Shown here: in pieces, positions 11,235-21,060 of the stretch | Layout: every line of letters starts with the position of its first letter | Position numbering within the stretch: position 1 is the first letter of the stretch | NCBI GenBank assembly: GCA_023014335.1 | Contig: JAECYW010000004.1 | Span: forward strand, 1-64,000 | Source: Galerina marginata | Taxonomy: Eukaryota; Basidiomycota; Agaricomycetes; Agaricales; Galerinaceae | DNA: 64,000 nucleotides | Direction: 5' to 3' | Position numbers and translations under genes: made by a program | Notes under the pieces: model-generated | The model's database searches: none | Seen by the model: the letters and a program-made list of their open reading frames with translations, nothing else | What the model was told of the DNA's origin: nothing

Positions 11235-12937
11235 ATGGCAGAACTGAAATCGCCTGTGCCTTTGAGTTTACCGTCTCCTCTTCACGCTCTTTCTCAACCG
11301 AACGGCCAGAATCCCGACAATATCTCCAACCTGAAACCATCGCCGATTTTCAAGCTCCACAACGACATATTATGGTGGATTTTCTGGTTAAATGCCGATA
11401 TGGAGGACGAAGCCGAGGAAAAGGATGGAATAGCGGCAATTGATACGCTCCGGCATAGCTCCCAAGTCTGTCCAAGGTGGCGAGAAATCATCATGTCGTT
11501 TTCATCGCTCTGGGGACAGGTCATTAACCTCTCCCATCTTGAGCACGACGAGTGGAGGGAAGAAGTTCTACGAAGGACGGGCAGGTCATTACTTTCAGTG
11601 TTGTGGGGTTACTCAGATATGACATGTCTCTCCGAGGACGTTGCCGCAGAAATTCTCAAACGTTATTGGGATCGGATCCGATGGCTTGAACTTGATTTCA
11701 CGAGCATTGGCTGGATGGAGGAGTTCAAAATCGCGCAGTTCTGGGATATTTTCCAGCGTCCGTCGGAGGTTCTTGAAACCTTTCGAATCACCTTTGACCT
11801 CATGGAACGGGAACAACCACCCATTCTTTCTCCCCCCGACTTCATCATCTTCGGTAACCTCGCTCCTGCACTGCGTATTTTCTACGCTCCTAACCTCAAG
11901 TTCAGTTTGTACGCACCTTGGCTGGCCAACCTTCGATTTCTTGCCTTGAATTGTCAGGTGTCCGCTTACGATGTGATTCAGGCAATCTCACACATGCCAC
12001 TCCTTGAATTCCTGGAGGACGCCACTTCCAATGCCATCGCCTCCACTGGAGATGCACTCTCTTCGCTACCACGGATCACAGCCCCTTCCATCAAAGCAAT
12101 CACACTTGGTTCAGATCCGGATATTGGCCCGTATATGGATTTCCTCGCTCATATAAAACCACCTATCGGATGCTACCTGGCTTTTAAACACGAAGGCTTC
12201 ACCTACGATGAGGCAACGTTCAGCCTAGCCAATCAAGTGCTGTACACCTACTCTAGGTGTTGTGATTTCCCCAGTGCGATCGAGATTTCCCTCACTTTAC
12301 ATCCGTTTCACTTCAGCTTTGAAGCTCAAATTCCTCGTCAAGGACAGTTTCGTTTCGACATCAGATACAGCAAAGAACTTCCACGCGACGTCATTGACAC
12401 CCTGTTTGCCGCTCTACCTTCGGTTAAATTTCAAGATCTTGAAACCCTTGCCCTTTCGATCTCACCGTCGATTTTCAAACCTTCTGATAGCAAGATTTCC
12501 CAATTCATTTTATCGGCCCCCTCCGTCGAAACGAGTCGGAAACGTTGACCGTTAGTGCCAAAACTCTGGAATTTCTTCTCAATCTCCCCAGCGACGTCCT
12601 GGCCGTTTCCTTTCCAGTTCTCCATATGCTCGAAATCAGTTGGGTCATACTAGAAAAAGAAATATCGACCATCAAACAATTCCTCATATTACGAAGTTTG
12701 ATAGGCCGGCCGATTGAACTTCTTTCTATCCCAATCAATTTTGATTCCTACATTGACTTACGATCCTTGGACAAATTTGTTGGTCTTACAGTAATTCTTC
12801 GAAGCAGAGACGAAGAATATGAACACACGTGCGGGAGCGGCCAGGTTGAAGACCTTCTCATCCGGCCTAGACGACAACGTGGTTCTGATTCAAATTCAAA
12901 TTCTAATTCTTCGGAGTGCTCATCTGAAGACGAATAA
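11235..12937 (+). CDS. F-box protein, Agaricomycete type, frame broken by a short duplication
   Basis: Predicted substrate-recognition subunit of an SCF-type ubiquitin ligase. The F-box lies at about residues 38-96 counted from the ATG at 11235: FKLHNDILWWIFWLNADMED, then SSQVCPRWREIIMSFSSLWG, the hallmark of the large mushroom F-box family. A long leucine-rich-like C-terminal part follows. There is no intron up to 12546. At 12525-12544 two near-identical 10-mers (gtcgaaacga, gtcggaaacg) sit in tandem. One copy too many shifts the frame and produces a TGA at 12546-12548. The frame continued past this point reads TLTVSAKTLEFLLNLPSD, as expected for the family, and runs to a stop at 12935-12937 after an Asn/Ser-rich tail. 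An upstream in-frame ATG at 11130 is possible. The lesion is either a recent mutation (pseudogene) or an assembly error. Family assignment is confident; functionality is not. Confidence 0.82.
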
Positions 12938-13189
12938 TGCAGAGTAGTTTAATGGGTCTGTACATCGTAGTGGCTTCTCACGACGACAACCTCGAGTAAC
13001 TAGTGACTCAGATTAGTAGCCTTCGAATAACACAGCTGACCGTAGCAAATCTGAAAGCCTTGCAGCGTAGACAAAGTGGAATGTCCCTATTAGTTAGTAT
13101 ATAGAAAGGAAGATATTCGACCTCACATTCCTGCGACTACCGCCATCGGACTTCGAGACGAACATTGGGGAAGTCGATGATCGAGGTCA
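12938..13189. other. Spacer downstream of the F-box gene
   Basis: Presumed 3' untranslated region and spacer. No feature seen. Confidence 0.3.
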
Positions 13190-13904
13190 GTCGGTTTGTA
13201 GTTTATGGTCGCTGATGGCATGTGGACTCTCGAATTTCCTCCTTCGACTTCTGAACGAATAGTCGACGTGGTCGAACTGGGTATATGCGGTCCGATGTTC
13301 GACTTTGGAGGAGTAGGCGCTGCCGCAGTCCACCAAGGGGATAAACTATAGAAAGAACTGACATGGGCGATGATAGTACCGGGTATATGACTGAAACGCA
13401 CCTGAGCTTTTCGATCGTGACCTGGCCATTGTTCCTTCCACCACTACCGCCCACGATGTTCTCAGTCGAAGCGCTAGACGATGATCGGCGAGATCTCAGA
13501 ATTGGGACATCTGCTCCACGCACCAGAGCTGAACGTGATTGAGCTTGGGTATATGCGGTGCTGCGTACGACTTTGGAGGTGATGGAACCGCTACGGACGG
13601 GCAGTCTACGTGCCTAAAGTCGAACTGCGACGGTGGCTGACGTTAGCGACGGCGAGAGTGGACAGGCCGAAAGAGGCGCACCTCTGAGACCAGCTCATAC
13701 TCGCCAACTGCTACATTCCTTACACCTGTCGGAGGCTTCCAGACGACGACGAGGCGGTGTTGAGTCGTTGAATATCACTACATTCGACGTTTTCCGTCCG
13801 AGATTGAGGTAGCCGTCCGATGTTAGACCGCCAGGCTGGAGTTGAACACGGTTGTACGGAGTATATGCGCTCATATGTCGACTTTGCAAGCGGAAACGTG
13901 GAAG
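13190..13904. repeat. Three copies of a 'gtatatgcgg...gactttg' motif
   Basis: Similar segments occur near 13280, 13545 and 13860. Each carries 'g(g/a)gtatatgcg' followed within about 15 bases by 'cgactttg'. The first and second also share an upstream 'gaactgggtatatgcggt'-like context. Spacing is about 265 and 315 bp. The plus frame at the first copy reads VDVVELGICGPMFDFGGVG, but no complete frame unites the copies. Confidence 0.45.
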
Positions 13905-15125
13905 CTTTTGGTTTGGTGGGGTCGATGTGCTGGCGGTCAAGCTGTGGAGGCGGGTGATGTCAGTGACGAGAACGCCAGCGAATGAAAGTCGAAGAAGCCA
14001 CGTACCTTTCTCAGTGAATATATCCAGTCTGGTACCGCCGACGAGCCTATGTTTGGAGATGACGTGTAAGACTGTCGAACCTGACGTCGGTATTGATGCG
14101 TAAAACTCGTTCATCCTAGAAGGTTGTCGAAGTCGGACTGGAGGTGCCAGAGGCGGTGGTCCAGGTCGAAGAATGGGTACTGGTGACGTGTATCGTTGCA
14201 AGTTTGATTGGAGGTGCAGTAGATTGGACGTTCGAGTTGGAGCTGTCGGGGTTCATACTACTGCTGCTGACGTGGTCGAAGCACAAAACGAGTTGCGGTT
14301 CCGGGCTGGGGTTTCGTATGGCTGTCAGCAACGAAAAGCGGGCGACAGACAGAGACAGGACTCATACCTGCAGTCGTCGATGGATCCAACTTCCTTCAGG
14401 CAGCAGAGGCGCAGGCGGTTGGCCACGGTATAAGCGTAAATTTTTTTGAATGGCCGAACTTGGGTATCGTAACGTAGTCAGCGGAAATTCGTTCTATTCT
14501 ATTCGTGACTTGAAGTCGGGGGTTCGAAATTCTGCTGCTGCGAGGTAGGTCGGTGAGTGATGACGTTGACTATGACGTGAGACATACCTAAAGTTCGTAG
14601 TTAGTAGGCGTCCCGAGAACTCTCGGTTTGGAACTGCCGAGGAGCCCATCCATGCCCGGAGGCTGGAGATGCGGTATAAGGTCCAGAAATAGTTGGACTT
14701 GGGCTGGAGGTGCTGGAAGTAGTGGTTCAGGGCGAAGGCTGGTGTCGGTCAGTATCGTTGAAAGTTTGATTGGAATAACGTTGGAATGATGTTGAGATTG
14801 ACGCTCGAGTTGGAGATGTCGACGTCCGTGCTACTACTGACGTGGATGAAGCGCAAGACGAGCTGGAGTTTCAGGCTAAGGGTCGTATGACTATCAACAA
14901 CGAAAATGGGGCTAGAGACAGAGGCAGGGCCTACCTGAAGTCGTTGATGGAGACCGGGCACTTGTTTAAACGTGAAAATCTTCGACTGGCTGAACTCGGG
15001 GTTCGTGACTTTAGGTTGAGGGTCCGAAACCTTGCAGCTGCTGCGGGCTAGGTTGATGTGAGTGACGAAACGTTGACTACATACCTATAGTTTGTAGTTG
15101 GTAGCTTCCCGAGGACTCTCCTTTT
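13905..15125. repeat. Tandem repeat of about 0.5-0.57 kb, two full units plus a partial
   Basis: Landmarks recur in order. 'ctgctgacgtggtcgaagc' near 14265 matches 'ctactgacgtggatgaagc' near 14833. 'cgtatcgttgcaagtttgattgga' near 14190 matches 'cagtatcgttgaaagtttgattgga' near 14750. 'ctgctgcgaggtaggt' near 14534 matches 'ctgctgcgggctaggt' near 15037. Both strands show shared short peptides: DV.EAQ.EL.F.A on plus, QLVL.F.HVSSS on minus. The original coding strand, if any, is therefore not clear. Probably exons of a decayed or rapidly changing gene. Confidence 0.6.
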
Positions 15126-15384
15126 GCGCGGGTGCGGATGGTGCTGACGGAAGCGGCGCTGTAGAATGTACTTGAAAGAGTGGTTGAAAATCCTTTTTAG
15201 GAAAATAGGTGACAGCTCGACGACGAAGAGAGAAGCTTCAGAAAGGTTGCGGGAGGGGTACTCAAGGAAGGAGAACGTGGAATTGCAAAGGCATGTCATT
15301 AACGACGAACCAATTAACCAACAACCCGCACTAGCCGTACTTGTACTCCGGTATATAGATAAATAGCGCCCCAACACAACTCGA
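15126..15384. other. Spacer 3' of PHO88
   Basis: Short spacer forming the downstream flank of the minus-strand PHO88 gene. No other feature seen. Confidence 0.3.
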
Positions 15385-16268
15385 TCACTCCTCCTTCTTC
15401 CCAACACGCTTCTCGGCCTCTGCAATAGCGGCGGAGTCTGTTTGAGGACCGGCAGCAGCTGAAATAATTTTGAAGTTAGCCAAAGATAAGGAAAAAGACG
15501 AGGGAAGAGACTTACGTCCGAACATGCTGGCAGCCTTGAAGGGGCGTTTGAGCTCGCCGGTGGCGGGCTTTCCGAGGAGGTGGATGGCGACGGGCTTGGC
15601 GTCGTAGACATTTTTGAGGCCCATGAGGCCCTGGATGAAGAGCGGCTGGGTGAAGTGGAAGTAGATGTGCATGACGCCCATCATCGCGATGCCCATGTAC
15701 GCAGAGCGGAGCTGGAGGAAAGGAGGCTCAGGAATGTGGTGGAGAGAAGAAAACAAAGAGGAGACGTACGAGTTTAGATGTCTCGGAGAGGTCGTAGTCC
15801 CGCACGGTGGTGGTCACCAATTTCCCTTCCTCCCCAGACTGCAAGACGTGAGTATGACGCGTGGGCGGGGTCGTGTAAGGTATAAACGCACCATGGGTGA
15901 TCCAGGCTCCACTGGTGACGAGTAAGTATGGTCAGAAAAAGCAATAACGTAGAAGACTAACCGTATTTGAGCACTGTCTGGTCGTTCTTCCGCTTGATCT
16001 GCAGACCCATATCAGCACAGTCGACGATGCAGAAGAAGAGCAGCGTACAGTGAGAGAGACATAGTAGTACACAGCGAGCATAATGAGCTGCACCGACACA
16101 TACCCCACCCGCACGTAGTTGAGCGTCACCGGGTCATCGAAGGGTATTTTTCGGGCCACTGTAGTTAAAAATTTGACGTCAGGGGCGTGTTTGAAACATA
16201 ACCAACGAAGAGGACATACGCTGCATGGCACCGAGCGAGATGACGAGGTTCTGGACACCGGCGTTCAT
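15385..16268 (-). CDS. PHO88: PHO88 / SND3 family ER membrane protein
   Basis: Fungal Pho88 (also Snd3) is an ER membrane protein of the SRP-independent targeting pathway, first linked to phosphate transport. I read seven exons on the minus strand: 16268-16220, 16158-16049, 15998-15962, 15911-15892, 15838-15770, 15711-15516 and 15458-15385. All have GT-AG introns of 49-61 nt and total 555 nt (184 residues), close to the usual family length. Diagnostic segments are KIPFDDPVTLNYVRVGY, LKYVEPGSPM, TTTVRDYDLSE, YMGIAMMGVMHIYFHFTQPL, KPVAIHLLGKPATGELKRPF and the C-terminal GPQTDSAAIAEAEKR. Two hydrophobic segments (about residues 31-53 and 97-122) plus a weak N-terminal one fit the membrane topology. 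The 20-nt exon and six introns are typical of basidiomycete versions. No defects seen. Its start lies 377 bp from the stop of the next minus-strand gene, so that spacer should hold its promoter. Confidence 0.96.
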
Positions 16269-16444
16269 GATGGCGGCTCAGGACGAAGAAGGACAAAAAA
16301 GCGGAAAGAAAAGAAGGAATGTTCAGGTCGACGTTGGACGTGTGGAGAGAAGACGACACGTCCCTCTTTGGTTATGTTTACTGATGGGGCTTTTGCGTCC
16401 TCAAATCAACGTGACGTAACGTGTCGAGTGATAAAAATAACCGC

Positions 16445-16477
16445 GTCGACTCCAAGTCGACTCCAAGTCGACTCTAT
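16445..16477. repeat. 11-bp direct repeat, three copies
   Basis: The unit gtcgactccaa is repeated at 16445, 16456 and 16467 (last copy imperfect). It lies in the spacer upstream of PHO88 and could be a promoter element or neutral repeat. Confidence 0.8.
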
Positions 16478-16645
16478 GAGAGTCTATCAGCACACGTCTT
16501 CGTTTATTAAACCCTCAGCAAACAACAATGCCGGGGAAGCGTCTTCGAATTTTCGTTATTCCAATTAGAAACGTTCATAAAGCGCTAACCACCAGACGAA
16601 AGTCTCGAACCATTGGACAAAGAAAACGCAAGAAAACGGAACAAT

Positions 16646-17446
16646 TCAATCTACTCGTAAAGGCTCTCGATATTTCGAATTGTTGTGTGGCCGAATCCAA
16701 CCTGGTTCATTTGGAAATTGCCTTTCTTCCTCGTAAAGTTGCTGAGGTCTACGAAATCTTACTTTGACTGTGCTTCCAAACTGCGAAAGAGTTAATAAAT
16801 TAATAACCAATTGACTGAGGTACCTACCGCTTGAATAGCGTGGACAGCGGCTACAACGGCACCAACGACCCACCCATCTCCCTGAATATTGACCTCAACC
16901 GGTTGATTTCGCAAGAACTGTCGCCACTAAGCAGGTATATAATCGTCAAACCTATCACTGCATAGACTTGAGTAGTTAGAACTTACATGTTTCACGATTG
17001 GCGAGCCGTCTTCGCCATATGATGGTCCTGTAAGCGCCGGTGCCGGTGACTCAGCGAAATATCCCTCTGAACTCGCGCTATAATGACTGCGATCTCCATT
17101 CGGTCGTTGCATGGCCTGGGCTTAAACGCGCGACGTGTAAGTAATTGTATGTGGTATTGAGATGAATGTAATCACCTGGACTAATGTCCTGACTTCTCGA
17201 GTCGATAATTCCTTCACGAAAGCTGGGTTCGCCGCCAAGATCCTGGGGCGGACGAGGACGATGAAGTTCGCCGACGGTGTGCGAGGTGTTAGGAAAAGCG
17301 AAGGTGAGGCAAGAGAGCCTGATATCAACAGGTAGAGAAAAATACCCCCGCAATGACGGGCAGGAGTAACCAAAAAAATAACGCAACTTCGGCTTATATC
17401 TGTCCTGGCCGCATGTTCCTGCCCTTCGAAACGGACCGACACCCAA
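16646..17446 (-). CDS. Unnamed protein with a possible Tudor/agenet-like C-terminal part
   Basis: Not recognised by name. Four exons on the minus strand connect in frame: 17446-17176, 17120-16987, 16926-16828 and 16780-16646. The introns are GT-AG, 47-60 nt, and the coding sum is 639 nt (212 residues). The middle is polar and Pro/Ser-rich (around EGYFAESPAPALTGPSYGED). The conserved-looking C-terminal part runs WRQFLRNQPVEVNIQGDGW, VVGAVVAAVHAIQAFG, STVKVRFRRPQQLYEEE. A 'W..G.V ... V.F' pattern is reminiscent of small Tudor/agenet-like barrels; this is inference only. The four-exon frame continuity is strong evidence that the gene is real. The start is uncertain: another ATG in a different frame at about 17535 with an extra intron (donor near 17388) is possible. 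Confidence 0.6.
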
Positions 17447-20229
17447 GGAGAAGCCAGACGCAGAGTTGATAGGGTCGTCCGTTTATAAGTAGCCTCAGTA
17501 AGATTCGGGGCAATTTTTGTGGCCCTCCTGATCATGCACCTGATGGAAAATTAACGTACGCCTTTTTCCTTTTTCGCCTATCAAGTAAACCTCCAGGAAT
17601 TCATTTCCTGGAAAAGAATGGGCTCGGTGAATGGGAGGCCAAAGGCTGTTATGAAAGTTAAACCCCACCTCGCTTTCTTCGTTTATCCGCGTTCACGAAG
17701 GGTTGGAACTTGGAACACCGCAAATTACTCCTTCGGTGCAATCAGATTAACTCCCAACTATCAATTGTGCCGAACTGAATTCAGGACGCCCCGAATAGCT
17801 ACTTAGGAGCTAGGTGAACTCAAAAGCTTTGTTCACTGAAGTTCTTTGGTGGATTTGAACCTATGGTAAGTTCGTGAGTCAAGCTGTAGCTTTGATATTT
17901 CTATTTAGCGAATACTGTATTCTCTCTTCGCATTTGCAAATTGGAGTAAATGGCGAGGCAATCCAGGATGCTGGACACGATTTACCAAGCGAGCCGCCCG
18001 CAGTCATTGGCCTCGACTCAATAACACCTGATTAGATTCCCATATGGAATTCTGAATGGACCCGCCGTAAGGCTGTAGTCGAGATAAACACCTAAACAAA
18101 TGCCCGCCAGGATAAGCTTCTCCTCCCACTTTCTATGTGTAAGGCGCCCCAGGAATGTTACACCTTTCACGCCGATTCCGCGACTGAATAATTCGAGTTT
18201 GAGCCATGATCATGGCGGAAGATTTAGGCATTCGTTACTCGGGCGAATTTTTCAATGACTAAATCACCCTTTTGCGGACCGAACATGGGTCACGATGCAT
18301 GTCGCATGGTGCTTGGGGGTTAAATAATTGACAGTTCCGCAGAACATGTTTTCAATGAGTGGTGCAGCCTTCCCTGCATTCATGCACTGGCATGTCCTTC
18401 ATCATCTAAATCTAAAATCACAGCAGTCAAAGGTGTTTTCCTACCCTTGAGTGCTGTTAGGATCCGAAACAAAACAGCCTTCCTTGCATAAGCTATGAAA
18501 CCAGATCACATTGAAATATGGAGAGCGCCGGTTACGTTTACGGACTACTAGGCAGCCCAAGATGTTCACTGCCTTGCGGTTCGATTGGGTGACCGTTTCG
18601 GATTTCGGCATCGGTTATGTAAATTTTCGGAACGCCTTGGAGTGCATAAGACTTATGTTTCTCGGGAGGACTGCTCGGCGAACCCTGGAAGAGACATTTC
18701 GAGATTGAAGGATACTTTCCGAAGGCAACATCGAGCTACCATATTTGTTTTTCCTTAAGTCCCCGTGTCCCGAACCACTCCTGCAATATTCGTAGATCAT
18801 TTGACTTCGTCCAGTCGACGCTTACGGTGACAATGTAATCCTCCCGGCTCCGGAAGATCTTTCAGGCCTTTAGAGAAATTTAAGGAGTCTTCGATCGAGA
18901 TGGGGTTGAGTGCGAGTTCGCCCAAAGATCGCCAGATTTTATCTATGCCGACCTGCAAAGCAGACTCTTGTCCAAAAAATACCACGCTTTTATGACAGGG
19001 AAAATTCTCCCCGGTTATCTGGTTGTAGTTTAATCTCAGTAAATCTTGAGAGAACAGCCTGATGAGTCAAGAAACATTCCCGTTCAATTACACCCATGAA
19101 CGACTTCCGTTGCTTTCGGTGGTGTAGCTCAATCTATCGACGACCTGTCAAATCATCGTGAGGCATGGCAGCAAAAATAAGACCTAGATGCGACCCGGTC
19201 GCGCACCGGAAATGATGGACTATCGAGCAGCGCTTCTAACAGTCTATTTGCCTCATGGTACCTCGCAAAGTATAAGTGAGGCTACCTAACTCAGTCGAGA
19301 AAGTATTACATCGAATGAGAGCTATAGGAGGTGCTTCAGCTCTGATATTCCAAGCAGCCCCTAAGATTCAGTGTTATATTCTCAGTTCTCGGCTCTCGTC
19401 GCCACTTCTTCTCATTAGCATGAACGCAATCTTACAACTGTAAATCTCCTTACCCGATTAAGGAGACGCGTCCGTGAGATTGTGAATCACGTGTAAGTTT
19501 GAAATGGGTTGCCAGTCTAGTACTAGGCACCCGCAATTTTCCCTTCTATCCACGTTCAGTCGACTGTCGATCTATGATTTAGGCGCCTGCGGATTCCCAT
19601 TCCTTCTCTTATTCTCAACGACCTGTCTTATGTCCTGCTGTCGCGGGACCATTAGCAAGGCGATCGTGCCGTGATTCGCGACTTGTTAGATTCGGCTCGG
19701 TGGACCCGTTTCAAGTCTCTCGCTTGCTCTGCTTCTCAGGGTTTCTTAGCATTGTATCCTCGATAGGTCACTCTCGGAAAATCTAGCACCGTTCTTGCTG
19801 GACTATCCATTTTTCCCTTTTATGTCAGAAAGCCTTGTCCGCTGTTGTTGTTGGCGCATGCCCCATCTACATCAGTGCTGACAACTTCGAGCACTCACAG
19901 AGCGAAAGCATATATTGGTCCGTATTCTCTGCCTCTCAACCTCATTTTATGTTTTCTGATGCTTGTTGATTCTCAATATTCGTATACTAGAACAGATTCT
20001 CGGATGCCAGTCTTCAAAAAACAAATCAGTTTGGGGTTTCATTAATTAACCGCTTTGCCACCAGCAAATCGGCCAAAGCGTGGTGCATGATTAGTGTATG
20101 TTTTATTTTGGCTTGCGATTTGTCCTGCTCTTTACGCTGGTGATTGAAGAAGTGCCATTGGCCGGCGCTGCGCTTCGATTTTTACACTTCTCCATATTAG
20201 TCTCAGTACGTTTGAGCTCTGCGCTCAAC
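17447..20229. other. Gene-poor stretch
   Basis: About 2.8 kb with only short frames. A minus-strand stretch at 18797-18985 (IWRSLGELALNPISIEDSLNF) looks protein-like and could be a gene fragment, but no flanking exons were found. No RNA gene or mobile element seen. Confidence 0.4.
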
Positions 20230-21060
20230 GTCTTCTGTGAACCTTAGTGACGATCACGAGCCCCCCGTCGTACACCCGCCAGGCCAACTTCAGCAGCCAC
20301 TCGACGGCAGCTATCTCCTTTGTTCGTCACTACCGTTGCGTTATCACGACTGCCCGCCCCGTCCCGCCACTCCTGCTCCTGCTCCCCATCGGCCTCGCAA
20401 CGCCGCCCTGCCTCTTCATCAATAGGGCTGGGCTCTGGAGCCAGCATCAGCAGCACCGCCTACAGGCTTTGTTGTCGTCACCAACCCCGCACTCGATGTA
20501 CTGTATGCCCATCGAGTGCTCGTTTTCTGGACCTTGCGGTACTATGCCGGGCAGGGGTCGGGAGGGGGACGAGGCAGGTGATTTTCAGCAACGACGACGT
20601 CTCTACGAGCTGCTTTTGCTGCTTCCGCCCGCGCTCGCCTCCCAACTGGCCCCGTCCTCGACTTTTTATTATTCTGCGCAGCCTAGCCTACCTGACGAAC
20701 GAATCGGATTTTGGATTTGGACTTTAGATGCGCGGTTTCTATTCCTGCGGCTGGGCTCGTCTTCCTCTGACGTTTTTGCGATATGCTGGTCGAGGGGGTG
20801 GAAGGAGGCGTTTGGGATGGTGTTGAAGGGGGTGCTCCTGCTCTTGGCGGCGGCGGGTCGTGATGAGTGCGAGATTGCTGCTGGTGCCGGGGAAAGACGG
20901 GGCAGGATAGATAGAGCGGCAGCGATGGGATTCCCAAGGTTGTAGAGACGATCCTGTCGACGGAGAAACGCGGAACCACTCTGGGCTGGAGGAACGCATG
21001 CCTGCCTGCTTCCTCAGAAAACCACGACTGCACCCACTTCGTCTTTTTTTTTTTTTTGTC
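20230..21060. repeat. GC-rich low-complexity block, copy 2
   Basis: Diverged relative of 8600-10000, recognisable by ordered matches ('gttatcacgactgcccgc' at about 20340, 'cgcccgcgctcgcctcccaa' at about 20627, 'gaatcggattttggatttgg' at about 20701 against 'gactcggatgcggtatttgg' at about 9341). It ends with a poly-T run near 21046. Frames are open in several phases from composition. No family recognised. Confidence 0.45.

Noticed and set aside
14519..14530. 'ggttcgaaatt' and similar TpsiC-like strings as tRNA candidates
   Set aside because: No acceptor stem or anticodon arm could be folded around any of these strings in the window.
16528..16767. 79-codon basic plus-strand frame
   Set aside because: Its 3' half overlaps the antisense of the last exon of the better supported minus-strand gene at 16646-17446. 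No motif.
18797..18985. Minus-strand IWRSLGELALNPISIEDSLNF as an F-box remnant
   Set aside because: Protein-like, but lacks the F-box core and any neighbouring exon. Kept only as a note in the region entry.
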